The notes under the pieces are model-generated. The model was not told the origin of the DNA and made no database searches. It saw only the letters and a program-made list of their open reading frames with translations. A DNA stretch of 64,000 nucleotides from Roseimicrobium gellanilyticum (GTDB lineage: Bacteria > Verrucomicrobiota > Verrucomicrobiia > Verrucomicrobiales > Verrucomicrobiaceae): the NCBI RefSeq assembly GCF_003315205.1, contig NZ_QNRR01000008.1, forward strand, positions 124,001 to 188,000, in the 5' to 3' direction. Numbering within the stretch: the first letter of the stretch is position 1; each line of letters opens with the position of its first letter. The position numbers were made by a program, and so were the translations under genes. Below are positions 30,301 to 38,943 of the stretch, in pieces.

Positions 30301-30758
30301 GTGAGGCCAGCGAGCCACGCGGTGGCAAACCAGATGGGAAGCTGTGCCACCCATGACGTCTTCGAGGCTTCGGCAACAACAAAGGCGTCGGTGGGGCGCG
30401 TGGGTGGTGCGGTGGACAGTGGCACCACGGTGACGTCTGATTTCTCAGGGGAGGCCGCGGGAGGTGGGGGTGCAGGTGATTTGGATGCGGCTGGTGCGAT
30501 GCTGGCGTAGACGTGTTGTGCGGGTTGCGGCTTTTCCGGTTTGCCGACCTGCATCCAGATCATCGTGATCACCGGGACGAGTGCGAGGGCCGTCAGCGTG
30601 AGCCACGCCAGCCGGTGCTTCGCAGCGGCGGAGAGATGATGACGTCCCACGGCAAACACAAGTGCCAGCAGCGCCCAGAGGGTGGCGCCCTGCCACAGCG
30701 AATGCACCAGCACCCAGCCGAGGTCTTTGAGCCAGGGGGATTGGAGGAAGGTGCTCAT
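27306..30758 (-). CDS. BlaR1-like M56 metallopeptidase with a very large exported carboxypeptidase-regulatory-like region
   Basis: A 1150-residue membrane protein. Three hydrophobic segments (about 14-37, 50-69, 138-162) precede a cytosolic gluzincin domain with HELAH (238-242) and a third ligand in GELACDD (E279), complete for M56 peptidases such as BlaR1/MecR1. A fourth segment (about 346-363) leads to about 785 exported residues. BlaR1 carries a penicillin-binding sensor at this place; here instead there are at least four beta-sandwich repeats of the carboxypeptidase-regulatory type (for example GTVADARTQQPIAGVNVLC and GTVLQPDGTPMEGGNIYL). The upstream gene is its BlaI-like repressor, overlapping by 4 bases. 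By analogy, a signal sensed outside would activate the peptidase and inactivate the repressor. A Pro/Ala-rich loop lies between segments two and three. Confidence 0.88.
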   Translation of the reverse strand: MSTFLQSPWLKDLGWVLVHSLWQGATLWALLALVFAVGRHHLSAAAKHRLAWLTLTALALVPVITMIWMQVGKPEKPQPAQHVYASIAPAASKSPAPPPPAASPEKSDVTVVPLSTAPPTRPTDAFVVAEASKTSWVAQLPIWFATAWLAGLTLLTIRLLFGWRWIAGLKHTGTDPEPAWLAQFVEWANRAGLRHVRVLVCPALGVPLVVGWLRPVICFPASLLSRLSLAEVESLMLHELAHLKRRDPLLQFWVTVVETLLFHNPAAHALASTVRQTGELACDDLVLQWKGDGKTYARALAAAEEWRGAQFALAATGMGSLKHRIQRILGLGEHGRLTSLPERFGITSVAGIALYFVVCGLAVPRIARALTPEERITVINQEREALKITEDNAAPQEIKATGTVRTADGSKPKEDIGLTAWSKGYTSFYSGNRVGQQETVRGKGSRMHVGSWTPGYAPAITQATFDGPDKNHGAFELVIERGFPAVLKLVDKDGQPIPDAELSCTVYLAPECDFYRQGPLRTDAAGTCIPGNTLEGLSFRFDIRAYGYQWNRFQDVRFEKDKPVTLTLVKSTPIVGTVADARTQQPIAGVNVLCEMRRRDNGAFNHGYGYGIMPRMNAEPSDAQGKLALNICHPNDTYDLLLEAPGYGRKFVQMGGESGVFKFELEPELVFSGTIEDPEKKVMRKDSNIYLRLDQDFGPSGGAVDLPLSVKADASNTASFEFRQLSPGKLKLRVYEKEWETDFTSSMKDLRFRIEDGTLKCLSIPEKATPSAEATREVELVFTTPKGSPPFNGEVPLVIKNSTVTSHKVTDGICRVRAPLNTQLNIYSGGITGYRFDRKWEKIEAGDGPLHIDIPMEPAGAISGDIRMYPGFQVGRSDPYLILLKYEDRAGEWQTVHNDSGQLLKVLDHGSRFFISPVSLNARYRILIRHDTSITATPEFVVDEATPLMRKDISFPDGDTLRGTVLQPDGTPMEGGNIYLIYKEPAHRITSSNLPIKSDGTFELPHMNFDVDGLYYLSVPATRGIAPLIARLNGPASPLRLQRESANAVEGVVVGLDGAPLQGVKLHFAPVEVPTQTSFVDIADSLAADSPTDAEGKFRVSTLPAGKFRVFFGWEYIWATGDQHSMDDPAHMVEAPMPAGKAYKFVLKKR

Positions 30759-31186
30759 GACTTCTTCGTCTTGCTGGCTGGTTTCGCGTCTTCTTCCGCG
30801 TCGAGGTTGTCGAGCAGCTTGCGTATTTCCGCGCGTTCCTCCGCGGACACTTTCTTCGTGGAGAGGGCGCCGAGGACGAGCTGGGCGGCGGAGCCTTCGA
30901 AGGCCTGCTGCAGGAGTCGTCCCAGCAGGCTGCGTTGTACGCGCTCTTCCGGCATGGCGGCCTGGTAGAGGTGGGTGCGTTCGGATTCGTCGCGGGTGAC
31001 GAGGCCCTTCTCATGCATCACCTGGAACTGCTTCAGCACGGTGGTGTAGCTTCCTTTCGCGCCCAGATCCTCCCACACCTGACGCACGGAGGCGGAGCCG
31101 AGGTTCCAGAGGACACGCAGGAGAGGGAGCTCTGCCTCGGTCGGTTCCGGACGGGAGGGGTTTCGGACTTTGGGAGGGCGCGGCAT
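30755..31186 (-). CDS. BlaI/MecI/CopY family transcriptional repressor
   Basis: A 143-residue protein with the family's winged helix-turn-helix (PTEAELPLLRVLWNLGSASVRQVWEDL, KGSYTTVLKQFQVMHEKGLV) and a C-terminal dimerisation helix region ending in a Lys-rich tail. Its stop overlaps the start of the M56 peptidase gene by 4 bases (ATGA), so the pair is translationally coupled. Two palindromic sites lie just upstream of its start (31203-31218 and 31246-31261) and are probably its operators, implying autorepression. Confidence 0.93.
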   Translation of the reverse strand: MPRPPKVRNPSRPEPTEAELPLLRVLWNLGSASVRQVWEDLGAKGSYTTVLKQFQVMHEKGLVTRDESERTHLYQAAMPEERVQRSLLGRLLQQAFEGSAAQLVLGALSTKKVSAEERAEIRKLLDNLDAEEDAKPASKTKKS

Positions 31187-31202
31187 GATGGAAAGAGTGG
31201 TG

Positions 31203-31218
31203 TACGATATTAATCGTA
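31203..31218. promoter_or_regulatory. Operator 1 for the BlaI-like repressor
   Basis: Perfect 16-base palindrome TACGATATTAATCGTA, 17 bases upstream of the repressor start. BlaI-type repressors bind dyads of this length. Confidence 0.7.
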
Positions 31219-31245
31219 ATGATGCGCAGAGTTGGTGGAATGGTC

Positions 31246-31261
31246 AACGATAATAATCGTA
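31246..31261. promoter_or_regulatory. Operator 2 for the BlaI-like repressor
   Basis: Near-perfect copy AACGATAATAATCGTA. Its centre is 43 bases from that of operator 1, about four helical turns, so the dimers would sit on the same face of the DNA. Confidence 0.7.
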
Positions 31262-31342
31262 GATGTGCTGGTCCGTCGCATTTTCCCGGTCGTGATCCTT
31301 GATATGACCCCGGTCTTGTCGGACAAAGCGACCTCCTTCCTC

Positions 31343-32353
31343 ATGGCCAAACCTCCGCCTCCGCCCACCTTCAAGGACAAGATTGCCAAAGTCACGGATC
31401 GACTCCTGAGCAAGCACGCAAAACAGGCGCTCACGGACCCTGGGATGCAGAAGTGGGGCATCAACAATCTCATGCGTGCGGCGAAGCGCTACAATCGCTG
31501 GCGCTATGGGGAACGGGAGAAGAAGCACCAGAAGGCGTACGACAAGAAACTGACTGAGCTGATGGAAGAGCATGGTGGGCCGGGGCACTATCCGCCGAAG
31601 ATGGTGATGCAGGATGGTTGGGCGATTGATACCTCCATGTCCCTGCCGGGGCTGGACCGCCTGCTGGATGAGGCAGGGCAGGTCGCCCGTGAGCGTGCAG
31701 GAAAGTCACACACCGACGTGCAGCAGCCCTACTTCCGCAATCTCATGGTGTATGAGGATGTGATGAAGTATCCCTCGTGGCTGGACTTTGTCACTTCTCC
31801 GGATGTGCTCGCGACGGCCATTCACTACCTCAAGACCATCCCGGTGCTTTCCAAGACGCGTCCTCCGGGGATTCGCTTCATGGAGTCCAATCAGAACCTG
31901 GACCCGAATCCTCCGGGGCCCTTCTCCGAAAGCCAGCTCTACCACATGGATCTGCATGACCAGCCTCTGGTGTATGTGCTGGTGCTCATTGATGATTGCA
32001 CGATGGAGTGTGGTCCGTGGCATTTCCTTCCGGCGTCCGTCTCGGATCGCGCCATCAAGGCGCTCGGCTACCAGAAGCGCGGCGTGCGCTACCGCGTGAC
32101 GGATGAGGAGATGTACTCCGTGATCGATCCGAAGGAGGCGCAGATCTTTGCCTACCCGAAGGGGACGGTGCTCTTCATCGACTCCAGCCGTTGTTTCCAC
32201 TACGGCAGCCGCCTTTCCTACAAGCCGCGCCTGCAGATGATGTATGCCTACACCTCCGTGACGCGCTGTGACTTCTCCCAGACCTTCATGCCTGCCTTTC
32301 CCTATCCGGTGAAGAAGACAGACTCACGGCTGAGGAAGATGGTGCTGAAGTGA
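31343..32353 (+). CDS. Phytanoyl-CoA dioxygenase-like Fe(II)/2-oxoglutarate oxygenase
   Basis: A 336-residue soluble protein. The C-terminal half shows a double-stranded beta-helix with the facial triad H201-x-D203 (LYHMDLHDQ) and distal H286 (CFHYGSR), and an Arg shortly after (R290 or R296) that would bind 2-oxoglutarate. CGPWHFLPAS matches the PhyH-family G-x-(4)-P-G-S-type region. The N-terminal 100 residues are helical and not from the family. The substrate is unknown. The start at 31343 is preferred over an open frame from 31232, because the latter would read through operator 2. The gene is divergent from the BlaI-like repressor and may share its operators. Confidence 0.72.
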   Translation: MAKPPPPPTFKDKIAKVTDRLLSKHAKQALTDPGMQKWGINNLMRAAKRYNRWRYGEREKKHQKAYDKKLTELMEEHGGPGHYPPKMVMQDGWAIDTSMSLPGLDRLLDEAGQVARERAGKSHTDVQQPYFRNLMVYEDVMKYPSWLDFVTSPDVLATAIHYLKTIPVLSKTRPPGIRFMESNQNLDPNPPGPFSESQLYHMDLHDQPLVYVLVLIDDCTMECGPWHFLPASVSDRAIKALGYQKRGVRYRVTDEEMYSVIDPKEAQIFAYPKGTVLFIDSSRCFHYGSRLSYKPRLQMMYAYTSVTRCDFSQTFMPAFPYPVKKTDSRLRKMVLK

Positions 32354-32381
32354 AGGGGGGCGGAATACGGGTCGGAGATTT

Positions 32382-32532
32382 GGAGTGCTGGAGCTAGCTC
32401 CAGCTTTCGGGAGCAGAGCTTGCTCTGCGTGAAGTTACTCATGATGCAGAATATGCTGGAGGGTAGCCACCTCAGTTCTGGCTTCACGGCAGCAAGCTGC
32501 CTGCAGAAAGCTGGAGCAAGCTCCAGCAGTCC
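32382..32532. repeat. Inverted pair of palindrome-containing repeats
   Basis: The arm at 32382-32434 holds the palindromes GCTGGAGCTAGCTCCAGC (32387-32404) and GCAGAGCTTGCTCTGC (32413-32428). The arm at 32482-32532 is a diverged reverse complement with GGCAGCAAGCTGCC (32488-32501) and GCTGGAGCAAGCTCCAGC (32510-32527). The unit resembles a BIME (paired REP). It lies between convergent genes. Confidence 0.75.
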
Positions 32533-32603
32533 AAGTTTGCCGCTTCCTCCCGCAACATGGCAAGGGCATGGTACCCGACGGCGGGATGACAACGTGCACC
32601 ATC

Positions 32604-33872
32604 CTAGCCCTTCCCATCCAGCAGCGCTTCCACGGTCTTCAGGGTTTCATCCGCGTTCAGGATCTCCACATGGCCGTGGATGAAATGTCTCCAGGACTTC
32701 GCTGCCTGTTTCACGCGCAGGTCGGTTTCACTCTGGACGGTGACCACACCGTCATTTTCACCCCTGAGATAAAATGGACCACCCTTGATGGACCCATAGA
32801 TCAGGTGATGGGTGGTGCCCTTGGGCAAGGGGGTGTTGTACATCTTCACAAGGTAGTCGCTGTTGGGGGCGACATCGATCCATGAGGGCACTGGCTTTTT
32901 CAGGTGGCGGATGCCTGCCTCCGCGGCCTTGTGCCCGCCCCAGGGTGTGGAGATGCTGATGAACTCCGGGATGAAGTTGACGCCCTCCTCCGCCACGGCC
33001 TCGGTGATGGCGGGTCGCGAGACGAGGCCTCCCATGCTGTGAGCCACCACATGGCACCTGGAGAATCCATGGCGCTTCTTCAGCCCGCGGAGGCCCTGAG
33101 CCAGCACATTGGAAACACGGCCCAGCCTCATGCCGCTGGGATAGTGGTAGAACCAGAGCTGGTACTTCGTGCGGTCAAAGTTGTTGATGAAGTAGTGCCA
33201 GTCCTGCGGGCTGCCGCCGATGCCATAGACAAAAACGACCGGGATGCGCCTGGGGTCGTAGGGCTCGGTGAAGTAGATGCCGAGGGTGTTCGTGGTGAGG
33301 AAATCAAGGGGACGCCAGAGACCGCTGCCGCCGGTGTCCGGGGCAAAGCGTGCCTCATTCAACGAGGCAACGTCTCCCAGTGCCACATTCACCTTTCCAC
33401 CCAGCTCCAGATTCTCCTTTGGTCGCTCAATGGCGGTACCCTTGGGCAGACCGTGGTCGCGTGTCAGGGCGACGGGGAGGATCTGGCTCACGGTCACGCC
33501 ATCGGAGAGCGGGCGTGGTGAGATGTCGCGAAGCACTCCCAGCGGCTCACCGGCATCGTACTTGTGATTGTCATTTTCATCCGTGAAGGCGCCGACGCGA
33601 TAGACCTCTCCCAGCCGCAGGTGAAAGGCGGCCAGCCCGTCTTCACGCACCTCCTGGAATCCTGCCGAGTCCTTGCGCTTGTCCCCGTCCATGCGCCACG
33701 CGAGGGCGTAGGTGGGGGCGGGGCCTTTGGGCGCTGGAGTGACCTGGATGGCGATGCCTCCCTGGGCTTCAAGACTCTCCACCTGCTTGCGCAGTCCGAG
33801 CAGGGAGCAGGAGGAGAGGAGGCATGCCAGGGAGACGGGGAGCGCGGCGGCGAGACACGGGAGGCGTTTCAT
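32604..33872 (-). CDS. Alpha/beta-hydrolase lipoprotein (lipase/PGAP1-like)
   Basis: A 422-residue protein with a lipoprotein signal peptide and lipobox LSSC (Cys22). Residues about 35-130 are a beta-rich domain with DENDNHKYDAGEPLG, a calcium-loop-like stretch. The hydrolase domain starts near 205 with VVFVYGIGGSPQDW and has the nucleophile elbow AHSMGG (S279), with a likely acid in GENDGVVTV and a catalytic His in HFIHGH. That gives a complete Ser-Asp-His set. It resembles lipases and GPI-inositol deacylase-like esterases anchored in the outer envelope. The substrate is not predictable. The small lipoprotein gene upstream starts 285 bases away in the same direction. Confidence 0.82.
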   Translation of the reverse strand: MKRLPCLAAALPVSLACLLSSCSLLGLRKQVESLEAQGGIAIQVTPAPKGPAPTYALAWRMDGDKRKDSAGFQEVREDGLAAFHLRLGEVYRVGAFTDENDNHKYDAGEPLGVLRDISPRPLSDGVTVSQILPVALTRDHGLPKGTAIERPKENLELGGKVNVALGDVASLNEARFAPDTGGSGLWRPLDFLTTNTLGIYFTEPYDPRRIPVVFVYGIGGSPQDWHYFINNFDRTKYQLWFYHYPSGMRLGRVSNVLAQGLRGLKKRHGFSRCHVVAHSMGGLVSRPAITEAVAEEGVNFIPEFISISTPWGGHKAAEAGIRHLKKPVPSWIDVAPNSDYLVKMYNTPLPKGTTHHLIYGSIKGGPFYLRGENDGVVTVQSETDLRVKQAAKSWRHFIHGHVEILNADETLKTVEALLDGKG

Positions 33873-33938
33873 AGGGAGTGTGTCGGGGAATCACCAGCAC
33901 AAGCACAAGCACTGCCACAGCCCGATGGCTGAAGCGTG

Positions 33939-34157
33939 CTAGTTCATCAGGCTCTCGTACCACATGTCCACGCGCTTCTGCCGGGCGCGCAGTTTCATTT
34001 TCCGCTTCTCCTGCTTCTCGTAGTACTTGTCGTTTTTCTCCCTGAGCCTGTGGCTGTACGAGGCGGGGCTTTCATCTTCGTCCGAGGCGCATGAGGCAAG
34101 CATGGGCAGGCAGCACAGGGCGAGTGCGGCGCAGAGGAGGGGGCGGAGGCGTTTCAT
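33939..34157 (-). CDS. Small lipoprotein
   Basis: A 72-residue protein. The signal peptide MKRLRPLLCAALALCCLPML ends in lipobox LASC (Cys24). The mature 49 residues are very rich in Lys, Arg, Glu and Tyr (REKNDKYYEKQEKRKMKLRA) and probably form one charged helix. No family recognised. The start at 34157 is chosen for the signal peptide. It may form an operon with the hydrolase lipoprotein 66 bases downstream. Confidence 0.6.
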   Translation of the reverse strand: MKRLRPLLCAALALCCLPMLASCASDEDESPASYSHRLREKNDKYYEKQEKRKMKLRARQKRVDMWYESLMN

Positions 34158-34275
34158 GATTTTCGCAGGGAAAAGAGAAGCACAGGGGTGCCTGAGCCCG
34201 CCAGTGCAAATTCGTGAAAATCGCCGGTCAGGGCCATCGGATGGAAGCTTCGCCATGGCGGCTGACGTACCATGG

Positions 34276-34674
34276 ATGATGAGCACTGGAACCCAAGTCA
34301 ATCCACGCACCCCGGAAAACGTCGTCGTCCTGGGGGCCTCCCCGAATGAGGAACGCTACGCCAACAAGGCGATGAAGATGCTGCTGGAGTATGGCCACCA
34401 GCCCATCCCGGTGAATCCCGGCTTTGACGAGATTCTGGGCATCAAGTGCTTCAAGTCGATTACGGACGTGCCGGGGCCGGTGGATACGGTGACGCTGTAC
34501 CTGGGCGCGGCGCGCTCGGAGCCGTTGATGGCGGACATTCTCGCGGCCAAGCCAAAGCGGATCATCTTCAATCCGGGGGCGGAGAATGAGCGTCTCGCGG
34601 AGGAAGCGAGAGCCAGGGGGATTGAAGCGCTGGAGGCGTGCACGCTGGTGCTGTTGCGGACGGGGCAGTATTGA
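34276..34674 (+). CDS. CoA-binding domain protein (YccU-like)
   Basis: A 132-residue protein made of a single Rossmann-like CoA-binding domain (CoA_binding_2), with VVVLGASPNEERYANKAMKMLLEYGHQPIPVNP-type opening, the segment VDTVTLYLGAARSEPLM and the closing RIIFNPGAENERLAEEA...GIEALEACTLVLL. Proteins of this length (YccU type) bind CoA; the physiological role is not settled. The ATG pair at 34276/34279 is the likely start. It is divergent from the small lipoprotein and convergent with smc. Confidence 0.85.
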   Translation: MMSTGTQVNPRTPENVVVLGASPNEERYANKAMKMLLEYGHQPIPVNPGFDEILGIKCFKSITDVPGPVDTVTLYLGAARSEPLMADILAAKPKRIIFNPGAENERLAEEARARGIEALEACTLVLLRTGQY

Positions 34675-34692
34675 AGGGTTGATGGTTTTTGG

Positions 34693-34745
34693 TTGATAGT
34701 TGATAGCCTGAACCTCCCCAACTCAATCAGGCTATCAACTGTCAA
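34693..34745. repeat. Large hairpin between the CoA-binding gene and smc
   Basis: TTGATAGTTGATAGCCTGA (34693-34711) pairs with TCAGGCTATCAACTGTCAA (34727-34745), one mismatch in 19, loop 15 bases. It lies just downstream of the CoA-binding gene and may stop its transcription, though no T-run follows. Confidence 0.6.
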
Positions 34746-34766
34746 CCTTGGACTATCGACCAAACA

Positions 34767-34796
34767 AAAGCCGCAGGAGCTCACCCCTGCGGCTTT
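34767..34796 (-). terminator. Rho-independent terminator of smc
   Basis: Stem AAAGCCGCAGG / CCTGCGGCTTT with a loop of about 8 bases. Read on the minus strand it is followed by TTTGTTTGG. It lies 38 bases past the smc stop. Confidence 0.75.
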
Positions 34797-34833
34797 CGAG
34801 TTTGTGGGAGTACGGGTTGGTTGCTGATTGAAA

Positions 34834-37800
34834 TCAGATGATGCTGTCGTCGCCAGTCGGCTGGTCTTCCGGGGCGGAGCTTTCGGTCGCGTAGATTGGC
34901 TCGTGCTCGACGTGGACGCTTGGGTCGTTCGGGTGAACTTCCTGCTCCGGTGCGGCTTCGGCGACGGCCACGGAGGTTTCGGCGGAGCCTGCCACCGCCT
35001 CTTCGGCGACGGGTGCGGCTTCCACGGCAGCGGCTGCCTTGGCGGCCTTGCCTTTGCCTCGCTTGGGCTTGGTGGGAGCGTCCAGGATGGCGTCCATTTC
35101 CGCCTCGCCACCGCGTCTCACACGACCGCTCACGGTATCCGCCACGGTGGGCTGTCCGTCTTCGAGCGAGACCTTCTCGTTGGTCATGCGCACACCCACG
35201 GGCTTGCTCACACCGAATTCCTGCATGGTCACCCCGTAGATGACATCTGCGCGGGACATGGTGCGCTTATTGTGCGTGACCACGATGAACTGGCTGCTGG
35301 TGGTGAACTTGTCCAGCATGGTGAGGAAGCGGCCGATGTTCGTTTCATCGAGCGGTGCATCGAGTTCGTCCAGCACGCAGAAGGGGCTCGGCTTCACCAT
35401 GTAGATGGAGAAGAGCAGGGCCACTGCGGTCATGGAGCGCTCACCACCGGAGAGCAGGCTGATGGTCTGCAGCTTCTTGCCGGGCGGCTTCGCGATGATG
35501 TCGATGCCCGTTTCGAGCGGATCGTTTTCATCCTGCAGCATGAGGTCTGCCTGCGAGCCCTGGCCGAAGAGTTCCTTGAAGTTCTCCCGGAAGTTCGTGC
35601 GCACGAGGGCGAACGTCTCGCTGAACATCGTCTTGGTGGTTTCGTTGATCTTTGCGATCACCTGCAGGAGTTCCTCCTTGCTCTTCACCAGATCGCCATG
35701 CTGGGTGTCCAGGAAGTTGTGGCGCTGCTCGAGTTCTTCGAACTCATTGATGGCATCCAGATTCACCGGGCCCATGCTTTCCACGCGCTGGCGGAGTTCG
35801 TTCACGATCTCCTGCACGAGGCTCCAGTCGGGCTCGCCTGCCGTGGTGGAGAGCAGGTCGTCGAACTCGGTGGTCATGCCATCCATCATTCGCGCTGCGG
35901 CTTCGCTGGCCGCCTCATCGGCATCCGCAGCCTCATTCGCTGCAGATTCTCCCTCCGAATCCAGGCCGGAGTCATCGCGTCCGGACATCGTGTTCTTCCG
36001 CTTGGTATTGCGATCCCGGCTCTTCTTCTGCTCCGCGATGGCGAGCAGCAGCGTGTGTGGGTCAGGCTCGAAGGTATCGAAATTGAGATGGTAGCGCTCC
36101 TGAATCTGGTTGGTCAGGTTCTCAAGTTTCAGTTCCACACGGGTCTGCTGCACCTCGGCGCGGCTGCGGTGCTCGGTGAGTTCGTTCTGGCGGTTGCGGT
36201 ACTGGTTGAGTTCATTCTCCAGCAGCGTGACGCGTTCGAAGGCCTCGTTGCGACGCGCGACAGAGGCCATGCCTTCCGAGTCGATGGCGGAGAGGGCCAC
36301 ACGGGTGCCCTCCAGTTCTTCCGTAAGACGGGCGTTCTCGGCATTGGCAGACTCGATGCGCTGGCGCCAGATGAAGCACTCATTCTCAAAGCGGCCGATG
36401 GAGCTTTCCAACTCCTGCATGCGGTCCGCCAGGGGCGCCTTCTGCTGTTCGATGTTTTGCAGGGTATTCTGCTCGAGTGCGAGGGCGGTCTTCAGTTCAT
36501 TGAGGAGCTCGGTGCTCTGCACTTCACGACGGATGACCGATTCAATCTGCGACTCCAGCTCATGCTCGCGGGACTGCACGGACTCAAGCTGCTGTTTTGC
36601 CAGCTCTGCGACTTCCTGGTGCTGCACGATCTTCGCTTCACCTTCGCTGAGACGGCCAGCGATCTGGCTCTGCTCCCAGTCGAGGCTGTCGAGCTTCGCG
36701 GTGGCCTGTTGCAGAGCACGCTGCACCACGCTCACCTTGCCCTGGAGCTGGCTGATGGATTCGCGGTTGTACTGGTAGGCATCGCGGGCGTTTGCTTCCT
36801 CGCGCTGCTGCTCCTCCAGCTTCATGCGGAGTTCTTCGATGTACTCCTCCTTCGCGACGACTTCCGTGTCGAGACGCTCGACGTCGACGCGCAGTTCGCG
36901 CAGCTCGGTCTCACGGCGCAGGGTGGAGGTGGCTTCCTCCTTGGTCGCACCGCCGTGGATGACGCCGTGCACGCTGAGCAGCTCGCCCTTCAATGTCACG
37001 AAGGTGAGGTCGGAATGATGCGGCTTGAGACGCAGCGCCGTGGAGAGGTCCTCCACGATCAGCACATTGTGCAGGAGGCGCTCCATGAGCGGCTGCACGT
37101 CCGGCTGAGTCTTCACCTTGTCGAGTGCCCAGGCAATGCCGCCACTGGGCATGAACTGCCGCTCGCTCGCGGTGTGGCCGCTGAGGAAGGTCTGCGGAAT
37201 GAGGGCCGCCTTGCCAAGACGCTGCTCGGTGAGCTTGGTGATGATCTCTTCGCTGAGCACCGCATCGGAGAGCAGCACCGCTTGAAGATGATCACGCAGC
37301 GCGGATTCCAGCGCGGAGATGTACTGCGGCTCCACCTCGATGGAGGAAGCCACGAGGCCGCGGATGCCGCCTTTGATGCGTTCCGGATCATCGAGACCCT
37401 TGATGACATTCTGCGTGCCCTGCTCGAGGCCTTCGCCTTTCTCCAGGATCTGGTTCAGCACTTCCAGGCGGGAGCGCTTCTGCGTGAGCTGGCGCTGGAG
37501 GTTGTTCGCCTCTTCGCCGGCGGCGTCGCGCTGGCGGCGCATCTCCGCGATGTTGTTCGAGATGTCCTTGAGCTTCTGCTCAAGCTCTCCACGCTCGGCT
37601 TCCTGCTCTTCAATCTGGCGATGCAGGTGGTCAAACTCGACCTGACGTCCCTGACGCTCCTCTGAGGCGCCGAGGCGATCGTGTTGCAGCGCTTCGTGAC
37701 GCTGGCGATCCGCGGTCATCTGACCGGAGAGGTTCGCTGCCTTCGCTTCTGACGTGGCGATTTCACTCTCCAGTGTGCGGAACTGCTCACGCAGGGTGCG

Positions 37801-38943
37801 GCGCTCCTGCTCCAGGCGCTGCCGTTCGGGGATGATGGAATTGTGAGAGACGATGTGCTCCTCCAGCGCGTACCGGCGTGTTTCAATCGTCTCGCGGATG
37901 TTGGCGAACTGCTCATCTGCCTGGGCGAGTTCACGACGCTGACGGTCCACCATGTCGCGGCTGCCGGCGGCGTCTTCTTCGTTGCGCTTGATACGCCCTT
38001 CGAGCTCTTCCACACGCTCGCGATTGAATTCCACCTTGCTCTCCGCCGCCTGGATGCGGGAGCGGTGCTCCTGCGACTGCTGACGCAGACCATTGATGGT
38101 GGACTCCACCTGGTGATAGGCTTCGCGTGTTTCAGTGACTTCGGCCTCCTTCGCGTGGATGCGCTGGTGCAACTCATTGAGCTGCGTCATGAGGGAGATA
38201 AGCTGGTTCTCCGTCTCGCTCTTTTCACCGGTGAGATCGGTCCAGTGCTTGTGACCCAGGTGCGTGTCGAGCGTGCGCAGATCCTTGTGCACGACCTGAT
38301 AGCGGCGTGCCTTCGCGGCCTGGCGCTGCAGCGTGCCCATCTGGCGTTTCACTTCCGCGACGATGTCCGCCACGCGGATGAGATTCGCCTCGGTGTACTC
38401 GAGTTTGCGCAGGGCTTCCTTCTTCTGGCCCTTGAACTTCGTGATGCCGGCGGCTTCTTCGAAGACCATGCGGCGGTCTTCCGGCTTCGCGCTGATGAGC
38501 ATGTCAATCTTGCCCTGCTCCATCACCGAGTAGGCTGCACGACCGATGCCGGTGCCGGCAAGGAGGTCCTGGATGTCCTTGAGACGGCAGATGGTGTTGT
38601 TGATGCGGTACTCGCTGCGTCCGTCGCGGAACACACGGCGGGCGAGGGCGACCTCATTGTAGTCCACACCGAGTCCCACTTCGCAGTCCGCCAGGGTGAG
38701 CACCACCTCAGCCATACCCACGGGCTTGCGCTTGTCCGTGCCGTTGAAGATAACGTCCGCCATTTCCGAGCCGCGAAGTGCCTTGGCGGAAGTCTCGCCG
38801 AGCACCCAGCGAATGGCGTCCACCACGTTGGACTTGCCGCAGCCGTTCGGGCCCACGATGCCGGTCACGCCGGTGTGAAACTCGAAGTGGGTCTTGTCCG
38901 CGAAGGATTTGAATCCGTAGATGTCGAGAGCCTTGAGGTACAT
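34834..38943 (-). CDS. smc: Chromosome segregation protein SMC
   Basis: A 1369-residue condensin ATPase. The N-terminal head has Walker [10 protein letters not shown] (32-40) after the typical [18 protein letters not shown]. Two long coiled coils flank a hinge near residues 505-670 ([20 protein letters not shown]). The C-terminal head has the signature [15 protein letters not shown] and Walker [15 protein letters not shown] with ScpAB compacts and segregates the chromosome from the ParB-loaded origin region. At about 1190 residues the standard protein would end; here about 120 more residues follow, Lys/Ala-rich and then acidic, ending GDDSII. An Asp/Glu/Ala-rich insertion also sits in the second coil (around [20 protein letters not shown]). 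Confidence 0.97.
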   Translation of the reverse strand: MYLKALDIYGFKSFADKTHFEFHTGVTGIVGPNGCGKSNVVDAIRWVLGETSAKALRGSEMADVIFNGTDKRKPVGMAEVVLTLADCEVGLGVDYNEVALARRVFRDGRSEYRINNTICRLKDIQDLLAGTGIGRAAYSVMEQGKIDMLISAKPEDRRMVFEEAAGITKFKGQKKEALRKLEYTEANLIRVADIVAEVKRQMGTLQRQAAKARRYQVVHKDLRTLDTHLGHKHWTDLTGEKSETENQLISLMTQLNELHQRIHAKEAEVTETREAYHQVESTINGLRQQSQEHRSRIQAAESKVEFNRERVEELEGRIKRNEEDAAGSRDMVDRQRRELAQADEQFANIRETIETRRYALEEHIVSHNSIIPERQRLEQERRTLREQFRTLESEIATSEAKAANLSGQMTADRQRHEALQHDRLGASEERQGRQVEFDHLHRQIEEQEAERGELEQKLKDISNNIAEMRRQRDAAGEEANNLQRQLTQKRSRLEVLNQILEKGEGLEQGTQNVIKGLDDPERIKGGIRGLVASSIEVEPQYISALESALRDHLQAVLLSDAVLSEEIITKLTEQRLGKAALIPQTFLSGHTASERQFMPSGGIAWALDKVKTQPDVQPLMERLLHNVLIVEDLSTALRLKPHHSDLTFVTLKGELLSVHGVIHGGATKEEATSTLRRETELRELRVDVERLDTEVVAKEEYIEELRMKLEEQQREEANARDAYQYNRESISQLQGKVSVVQRALQQATAKLDSLDWEQSQIAGRLSEGEAKIVQHQEVAELAKQQLESVQSREHELESQIESVIRREVQSTELLNELKTALALEQNTLQNIEQQKAPLADRMQELESSIGRFENECFIWRQRIESANAENARLTEELEGTRVALSAIDSEGMASVARRNEAFERVTLLENELNQYRNRQNELTEHRSRAEVQQTRVELKLENLTNQIQERYHLNFDTFEPDPHTLLLAIAEQKKSRDRNTKRKNTMSGRDDSGLDSEGESAANEAADADEAASEAAARMMDGMTTEFDDLLSTTAGEPDWSLVQEIVNELRQRVESMGPVNLDAINEFEELEQRHNFLDTQHGDLVKSKEELLQVIAKINETTKTMFSETFALVRTNFRENFKELFGQGSQADLMLQDENDPLETGIDIIAKPPGKKLQTISLLSGGERSMTAVALLFSIYMVKPSPFCVLDELDAPLDETNIGRFLTMLDKFTTSSQFIVVTHNKRTMSRADVIYGVTMQEFGVSKPVGVRMTNEKVSLEDGQPTVADTVSGRVRRGGEAEMDAILDAPTKPKRGKGKAAKAAAAVEAAPVAEEAVAGSAETSVAVAEAAPEQEVHPNDPSVHVEHEPIYATESSAPEDQPTGDDSII

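Noticed and set aside
34828-37665. A 945-codon open frame antisense to smc
   Set aside because: High GC and biased codon use create long opposite-strand frames. The protein is His/Leu/Ala-rich without any domain, and smc is certain.
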